A stretch of DNA of 64,000 nt from Cercophora sp. LCS_1 (taxonomy: Eukaryota; Ascomycota; Sordariomycetes; Sordariales; Lasiosphaeriaceae), in assembly GCA_036250225.1 (NCBI GenBank), contig JAPZLL010000001.1, forward strand, positions 1,116,001-1,180,000, read 5' to 3'. The notes under the pieces were generated by a model that ran no database searches, was not told where the DNA came from, and saw only the letters and a program-made list of their open reading frames with translations. The position numbers and the translations under genes were made by a program. Of the stretch, positions 58,168 through 64,000 are shown one piece after another (within the stretch, counting starts at the first letter, position 1; every line of letters starts with the position of its first letter).

Positions 58168-60059
58168 TCAGAGTCCCTTCTTCACTACCGAAGCCCGTCT
58201 CGCTTGGACCTCTCTCTTGATCTCATGCAGCGCTTCGTCGACATCCCTCTCGAGATCAGGGCTCAGACCCATAATGGGCTCTCGCAGGCTGTCCGTGCTC
58301 GCGGTTCGCGGTAACGGCTTCCTTGCCGTGTTGTTTCCATCCGCATTCTTCTCAGCAGGCACAACGCCGGCCTTGGCAGCACGCTGCTCCAAGGCTCTTC
58401 GCAATGCGGGCTTGACGGGCGACGCAAAGAAGGCCATGCTGAGGACGGTGCCGATGACGGCGTAGAAGTAAAGGCGTGACCAGGCGGTGAGAGAACCTGA
58501 GAGTGACAAGATGAGGAAAGGCGCGGTTGTGAAGGAGAAAGCAAGTTGGGTAGTGAGCCAGGAGAAGAAGTCGTAGTATTTTTTGGAGGGAAGGGGCTGT
58601 TGCGTTTTTGGGTCGAGGAAGAACGGGCGGAAGTAGCGTCGGAAGTCTGAGTTGTGTTAGTGGTAGTTTGGTCAGGGGGTGGGGATTGGTACGTACTCTT
58701 GGCAACCGTCTGGATGAAACTGGCGAGGACGAAGGAAAGGTAGTAGCCGGGATAGAAGCCGTGCCAGATGGCGGAGGTGGTGAAGGTGGCCAGACTGGCG
58801 CGGAAACCAGGCTTTTTGCCGCGAGGAGTGACGCGGAGATAGACACAGTTACGCAGCCAGGAGTTGGTGTTGATGTTCCAGTTCTCGAGGTAGGCGCGGG
58901 TGTTCTGGGCCAGCTCAACACCAAGTGGCTTGATATTCACAAGGCGGTCCCAGGACACTTTGCCTGTGGTAGGATCGACGCCGTTATACCCAAGGCCAGA
59001 GAGGATGCAGGCACCTTCAGTCAAAGTCCATACGCCGTAATACTTGGTCCGGGCCGTCAGGGGCACCATGTGCAGGACGAGGACACGCTTCAAAAGCCCA
59101 TACTCGAGGAATCGGTCGGAGAAGAGGATATCTGGTGAGAAGTAGGAAGAAAGGTTGACGTAGATACCAATCCACATCAGACCTGTTGCGAGCTTGATCA
59201 TGGCAGGAGTGCCGCTACGGGGAATTTTGCGCTTGCGTCGTGTGGGGGGCTTCTTCGCCGGATCAACCGTCGTCGGGACATCGAACATGGTGCAGTCGAG
59301 CCATCGGCGGTATTCGACAAAGTCGAACGCGGGTCCAATCATAAAGCTGGGGAAGAAGAAAACATAGCCGGCGTAGTCAAGCAAGTTGGGCAGCTCGGTG
59401 AGACGGCGGTCCTTCTGGAAGGCGGACAGCTCGGACTCGGGGATAGCCCCATCTGCAACGTTCCAGCAGAAGGAACAGAGCTTCATGACTAGCACCATCT
59501 GAGCCCCCGTGACGTCGACACTACGCGGGTCGGCAGCACGCATACGCGCGATCTGATTCAAGCTCATATGGCCTATCAAGAAGACAAAGCCGACCCAGGG
59601 CATGTATGGCGAGCCGCGCAAAAACTTCGCGATGGCGTAGGCGCCCGCCGCCGAGAAGAGGATTGTACGAAGGCCATCCCAGAGATCAAAAAGGCCGACG
59701 AGGTAGAACGCGGAGACCCTGCGCAATCATTGTCAGCTAAACCCAGACCGCTGCCCCGACAACAACCTACGCAAGTGAGAAGAGGTTTTTGTAGGCGGGG
59801 CGCGCATCGGGGACTCGTTTTAGAAGGCCGGCAAGGGGGTAGGATATGAGGAACGAGAAGACGAGTTTCACTAGTTCAATCAACGTCAGCTTGGATTTGG
59901 TCGCTATTGTTTGATCGAGAGGGCAGTGGTCCTACGTTCATCCGGGCCAGTGCCAATGAGACCCCCCAGGTAGGCAAACGCTAGAGAGAGCTATCAGCGG
60001 ACGTCTACGCAAGTTCCAGCAGCTGGGTGTCCCGTACGCGCGTTGATATAGGGTATCAT
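58168..60059 (-). CDS. ale1: Lysophospholipid acyltransferase (MBOAT, ALE1/LPT1-type)
   Basis: Five exons, 60038..60059, 59936..59980, 59771..59870, 58697..59718 and 58168..58646, encode 555 residues; introns are 57, 65, 52 and 50 nt. The enzyme is an ER membrane-bound O-acyltransferase that reacylates lysophospholipids in the Lands cycle. Tiny exons were placed by phase: MIPYINA joins PFAYLGGLIGTGPDE, then LKLVFSFLISYPLA, then AVSAFYLVGLFDLWDG, each a good family match. The MBOAT catalytic pair is visible: NWNINTNSWL carries the Asn, and FTTSAIWHGFYPGYY carries the His. FRRYFRPFFLDP follows the last intron. About eleven spans are expected; the C-terminal tail (from about residue 490) is hydrophilic and basic. 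The Ale1 call is strong because of the long conserved runs; preference among lysolipids cannot be told. Confidence 0.95.
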
Positions 60060-61141
60060 TTTGTGAGTGTAAAGATCGTATGGTAGATGGCTATTGTGGG
60101 TGGCACCTCTTCCTAAAGGGCTATTCCATCACGGAGAACAGAGGCTCGAAATCTGGTGGTTCTCGTCTCCGGTTTTCGGTCTTGCGCGGTGGGCGCTTCG
60201 CAAACAATGGCGGCGCTCTCTCTTATCGCGAGAGCGTTGAGGCAGATTAAGCTCGGTAAACGGTAACGCTTAACGTAAAGGTCCAAAGGCTAATTTTAAC
60301 GAGCAGCTTTGGACCAGTTCGACAGAGGCATCGTTGTTGCGCCGTTTTTATCCTGGCGGAAAGCGATGAAATCGTTGGGAAGCTAGGGCCTTGTGACATC
60401 ACTTGTCAACCCTGTGCCACTTGACATGTGGTTTGTTGACAATCAGCCCCACTCTTCTTTTGAACCCCAGGCTGACGGCACACTGCGCTCAGTCAAGTTT
60501 CAGCAGGCCGTTGACCTTCAGGCTCAGGGCCTCGAAGTTTTGTTGGGGCATTTAGAATATGTATATACCTAAGGGATTAGAACCCGGATGTGTTTCTTTC
60601 TTGATGATAAAAATCACACCGGGATTTCTACTGTGCTGTTTTTTGTGTTGAGGGCTGACCGAGGTATGAAACAAAGCTCAGCACATAAGGTATACAGCTG
60701 GTCATCCCATCATCTGTCTTGTCATTGCAAAGAGGGGATTGCTTAGGTACACATCGCAGCGTCACACAATACCAACGCCCCAAACTTGGGGGCACTGGGC
60801 CTACATTCGCATTCCCCTGTCTCTCGACGATTTGCACTTCTGTGCTAGATACCTACTAGCCATGGCGTGAGCCGATCGCTCTGGAAGCAAACCACAGCAG
60901 GATAGCTCATTGCTGAACGGCAGTGCGGAAGCACAAACAGTTGCAATAAATCGACTGAGCGATATTTTTGTGTTCGTCCCTTGCAACACGCCGGAGAGGA
61001 ATAATGCTTGGCGTTGACTGAACTAGCCACGCCTCGCTCGCGCCGGGTAGTCGCTCTCTTGGGATAATAAACGGAGTGGCGATTATCGTCAAGTCGGAAT
61101 ACGTTTGGCCATGACGGCAGGTACGTCTGACTGTGTGTCTT
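60060..61141. other. Intergenic region, ALE1 promoter and MMM1 3' end
   Basis: Two minus-strand genes flank this 1.1-kb stretch. No gene or RNA is recognised. Confidence 0.5.
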
Positions 61142-62467
61142 TCAAGTTGGTACTTCGAGATTGATGCCAGGCATCGACCCGGGCATGGTGAAGGCATCCT
61201 CTGCCCTCGGGCGCGGGCGTCGATACCTCACAGTGTCCTGCGTTGTGTCAGCCCTTCCATCCGTCCCGATGTCAACCTCTTTCCCGGCGTCTTCGCGCAC
61301 ATCTTTCGCAGCCTCCACACCCTTCGCTTTGCTCATAGATCTCTCCATGTCGTGAATGGTCTCATCTCCACCACGCGTGTTCTTCTTCCGCGGCCACATG
61401 CTTGGCAAAGCGATCTCCTGAAACCGGGGCTCGACACAACGGTCGTCAAACCACTGGTGCAGGCGGGACTCAACTAGTTGAGCAATCTTTGGGACATCCT
61501 GAAGTCTTGATCGACTCCCCAGGAGGCTTCGAATGGAGAAGTCCAACCGATAGTCATCAAGAAAAGTAAAAGTCATCTTCGTAGGCGTGTTTTCGGACGG
61601 GTTACTGGGGACAAATGATATGGAAAGCGTGCCGCTGAACCTGACCACCGAAACCGCGAGGGCTACAGGGAGCACAGCGCTAAGTCTCTTGGGAAAATTG
61701 AGCAGCAGTTTGGTTTCCACCGCAAGCGTTATCATGTCGCTGAGGTCAACATCCATCCGAGCCTGCAATCTAGTTCCGTCTCTCATGGCCTTGTCCGCAT
61801 CGAAGGCCTTGCCTGGACCGAAATCAAGGCCATCTTCATCGACAGGAATGATGCGGCAGTTGCTGAAAATTGGGAAGTCTTCGCCGAGGCTAAGTTCAGT
61901 CACCCGAATTTCGTCGACGAAATCTGGTCGAGAGTTCCCGTTGATCGCCTTTGTCAGCGAGGTCAGGATGGCGTCGTCGTGTTGCGCATCGCTACGGAAC
62001 TGGGCAATTGTCTGTGCCACCAAGACGTTGAACCAATCCAAACTCTCCGGCTGGTGACTATCCACCTTGTAGTAGGTCTTGTTGAGAATCGCCCCAATGG
62101 TCAAGGTTGGAGGACTCGGCCGCAGAATGCTCGACTTCTTTTTGTTCAGTGTTGGCTGCTGGAGCGTCTGGCGGGGGTTCGACGTTCGCAGGCTCAGCAG
62201 GGACTTCTTATGTGCGAGTGTCCTCGCTTTTCTCTCCGTGGCTCGTACTGAGGCGGTTACTTCGGGCGATTGGAGGTCCCCAAAAATGAAGAATTTGATG
62301 AAGGCGGCAACGAGGAGGACCACAGAAAGTTGGCCGAGGATGAGACCTTGGGTAAACGAAAACCTGTAGCAGCAGACTTGGATTAGCATTTTGGCAGAGT
62401 CCGAGAAGCACGCAACGGAGAAGTCTCACGTCGGCTCAGGCCTGACTGGACAGATGTCTTGCGCCAT
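61142..62467 (-). CDS. mmm1: MMM1, ERMES complex subunit (SMP domain)
   Basis: Two exons, 62430..62467 and 61142..62363, encode 419 residues; the 66-nt intron joins MAQDICPVRPEPT to FSFTQGLILGQLSV. Mmm1 is the ER-anchored part of the ER-mitochondria encounter structure (with Mdm10, Mdm12, Mdm34), which tethers the organelles and carries lipid. The single N-terminal span is about residues 18-40, and the SMP lipid-binding domain is about 118-330: ESLDWFNVLVAQTIAQFRSD, then the block FPIFSNCRIIPVDEDG, and the terminal LPSMWP. A low-complexity Lys/Thr/Arg-rich stretch links the span to the domain. The C-terminal 90 residues are charged and disordered. The start was fixed by the exon 1 match and by phase 2. 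It is divergent from VPS45 across 452 nt. Confidence 0.96.
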
Positions 62468-62919
62468 TTTGACGACGTAGCAATCCTTGATCACCAATTG
62501 GCACTCCTCCAAGGATGTTGGAGGTGAAGCTCGACTTTGTGGGGAAAGCAAGCTCCAAAATTGCCAGCGAGACGCCGCTCCCAGGGGGCTTATCTTATCG
62601 GGGCGCCGCTTGAGCAACCTGCAGGCACCCATGACATCTCACACAGGAGGGACACTCAGCCGCATCCAGGGTTCCGGGCTGACAGGCCACCTCAGCTCTC
62701 AACCCTCATTCAAACCGACCAACAGACGACAAGATACCGTCTCGTCTCGCGCCGTGATATCTTCGACTCCTAACGGTAAACTGGGGGAAGATCCAAGAAT
62801 ACCCATCTTGGTTATCCTCAAGGCCATGTTTACGAGCCCCTCGTCGATGCGATCTTTGGGAAGGAGTCGATTCACTGAATGAGTCCCTGATTTGATTCGC
62901 CAAACACAAACACGCAAAG
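62468..62919. other. Divergent promoter region, MMM1 / VPS45
   Basis: The 452-nt gap between the two start codons should hold both promoters. No other gene is seen. Confidence 0.55.
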
Positions 62920-64000
62920 ATGGATGTCGTCCAGGCAGCCTCCGGCTATGTCTCCAAGATGGTGACTGCTGGAGACAGCGCAACAGGGGCTCCGTCAACG
63001 AAGATGAAGATACTCCTCCTCGACAGGGATACAGTGCCCTGCATCTCAACCGCCGTCACCCAGTCCTCGCTTCTCAACCAGGAAGTATATCTGATAGACC
63101 GACTGGACAATGCCAATCGCGAGAAAATGCGACATATGCGCTGTTTGTGTTTCGTGAGGCCACATCCCGACTCCCTGGGTCTCCTCATCGACGAGTTGCG
63201 TGATCCAAAATACGGCGAATACCATCTCTTCTTCAGCAATGTCGCCAAAAAGTCTACCCTTGAGCGGCTCGCCGAAGCTGACGACCACGAAGTCGTCAAG
63301 CTAGTTCAGGAACACTTCCTCGATTATGTCGTCATCAACCCTGATCTTTTCTCATTAAACATGGCCCCTCCGCTCTACAGGATATGGAGTGGCAGCCCCG
63401 ATGCCTGGAACACTGATTCCCTTCAAAGAGCGACGGAAGGCATCATTTCAGTCCTGTTATCGCTCAAAAAGAAGCCCTTGATCCGGTACCAGAAAACGAG
63501 CCTGTTGGCGAAGAAGCTCGCAACCGAGGTGCGATACTACATGACGCAGGAGGATCAGCTGTTCGACTTCCGAAAAGTCGACACCCCACCCATTCTTCTC
63601 GTACTTGACAGGAGAGAGGATCCCATCACGCCTCTTTTGACGCAATGGACCTACCAGGCCATGGTCCACCACCTGCTCGGCATCCACAATGGGCGGGTTG
63701 ACCTCAGCAGCGTCCCGGATATCCGGCCGGAGCTTAAAGAGATTGTTCTCTCACAAGACCAGGACCCATTCTTCAAGAAAAATATGTATCTGAACTTTGG
63801 CGACCTCGGTGGCAATATCAAGGAATACGTGGAGCAGTACCAATCCAAAACCAAGAACAACGCCAACATCGAATCCATCACCGACATGAAACGTTTTATC
63901 GAGGAATATCCAGAGTTCCGAAAGCTCTCTGGAAACGTGAGCAAACACGTAACCCTTGTCTCCGAGCTTAGCAGGCGTGTCGGCTCTGAAAACCTCCTCG
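62920..64000 (+). CDS. vps45: VPS45, Sec1/Munc18 protein (5' part, cut by window end)
   Basis: The reading frame starts MDVVQAASGYVSKMVTAGDS and stays open for 360 codons to the end of the window, with no intron needed. VPS45 is the SM protein that chaperones endosomal and TGN syntaxins (Tlg2/Pep12-type) for fusion on the way to the vacuole. Family blocks are plain: KMKILLLDRDTVPCIS, SLLNQEVYLIDRLDN, MRCLCFVRPHPDSL, LLVLDRREDPITPLLTQWTYQAMVHHLLGI, and RVGSENLL at the edge. Domain 1 and the start of domain 2 are present, and domain 3 is missing because the window ends. Sly1 and Vps33 differ in these blocks, so VPS45 is preferred. Confidence 0.95.
   Translation, partial: MDVVQAASGYVSKMVTAGDSATGAPSTKMKILLLDRDTVPCISTAVTQSSLLNQEVYLIDRLDNANREKMRHMRCLCFVRPHPDSLGLLIDELRDPKYGEYHLFFSNVAKKSTLERLAEADDHEVVKLVQEHFLDYVVINPDLFSLNMAPPLYRIWSGSPDAWNTDSLQRATEGIISVLLSLKKKPLIRYQKTSLLAKKLATEVRYYMTQEDQLFDFRKVDTPPILLVLDRREDPITPLLTQWTYQAMVHHLLGIHNGRVDLSSVPDIRPELKEIVLSQDQDPFFKKNMYLNFGDLGGNIKEYVEQYQSKTKNNANIESITDMKRFIEEYPEFRKLSGNVSKHVTLVSELSRRVGSENLL

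Overview
The window is nuclear DNA of a filamentous ascomycete, most likely a Sordariomycete near the Sordariales (Neurospora/Chaetomium-like). The signs are short GT-AG introns (mostly 48-75 nt) with CTRAC-type branch sites, GC-rich coding sequence, long intergenic stretches with microsatellites, an intron-bearing tRNA-Ile, and proteins that resemble filamentous-fungal versions of their families. No virus, plasmid, CRISPR array, transposase or secondary-metabolite cluster was seen. The assignment to a clade is inference from protein resemblance; no database was searched.

Layout, left to right: serine hydrolase (-) | PAP1 poly(A) polymerase (+) converging on DML1/Misato (-) | external-type NADH dehydrogenase (-) | 3 kb gap | glycine-rich single-pass membrane protein (+) | 3 kb gap | YKT6 SNARE (-) | FYVE protein (+) | ELO fatty-acid elongase (-) | long-chain alcohol oxidase (+) | MoaA-MoaC molybdenum-cofactor gene (-) | WRAP73-type WD40 protein (+) | RRM-like orphan (+) | tRNA-Ile(AAT) | 3 kb gap | bHLH factor with the SREBP-type tyrosine (+) | Derlin (+) converging on acireductone dioxygenase (-) | short-chain dehydrogenase (+) | VRG4 GDP-mannose transporter (+) converging on RCE1 CAAX protease (-) | serine-rich membrane protein (+) converging on ALE1/MBOAT acyltransferase (-) | MMM1 ERMES subunit (-) diverging from VPS45 (+, cut by the window end).

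The genes are mostly single-copy housekeeping functions: mRNA 3' ends, secretory-pathway traffic and ER quality control (YKT6, Derlin, VRG4, RCE1, VPS45), lipid metabolism (ELO, FAO, ALE1), mitochondria (DML1, NADH dehydrogenase, MMM1) and cofactor or methionine salvage (MoaA-MoaC, ARD). RCE1 acts on CAAX-prenylated proteins of the type YKT6 (C-terminal CLVM) resembles, but proximity of these genes looks coincidental.

Exon structures below were built by hand from splice signals, reading phase and family knowledge. The most interesting points are two genes whose stop codon overlaps or abuts a 5' splice donor, so that splicing would replace one C-terminus by another. In the MoaA-MoaC gene an unspliced message ends MoaA in the functional Gly-Gly, while splicing fuses it to MoaC. 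In the serine-rich membrane protein, a donor at the stop codon and a strong downstream acceptor would add a tail of about 106 residues.
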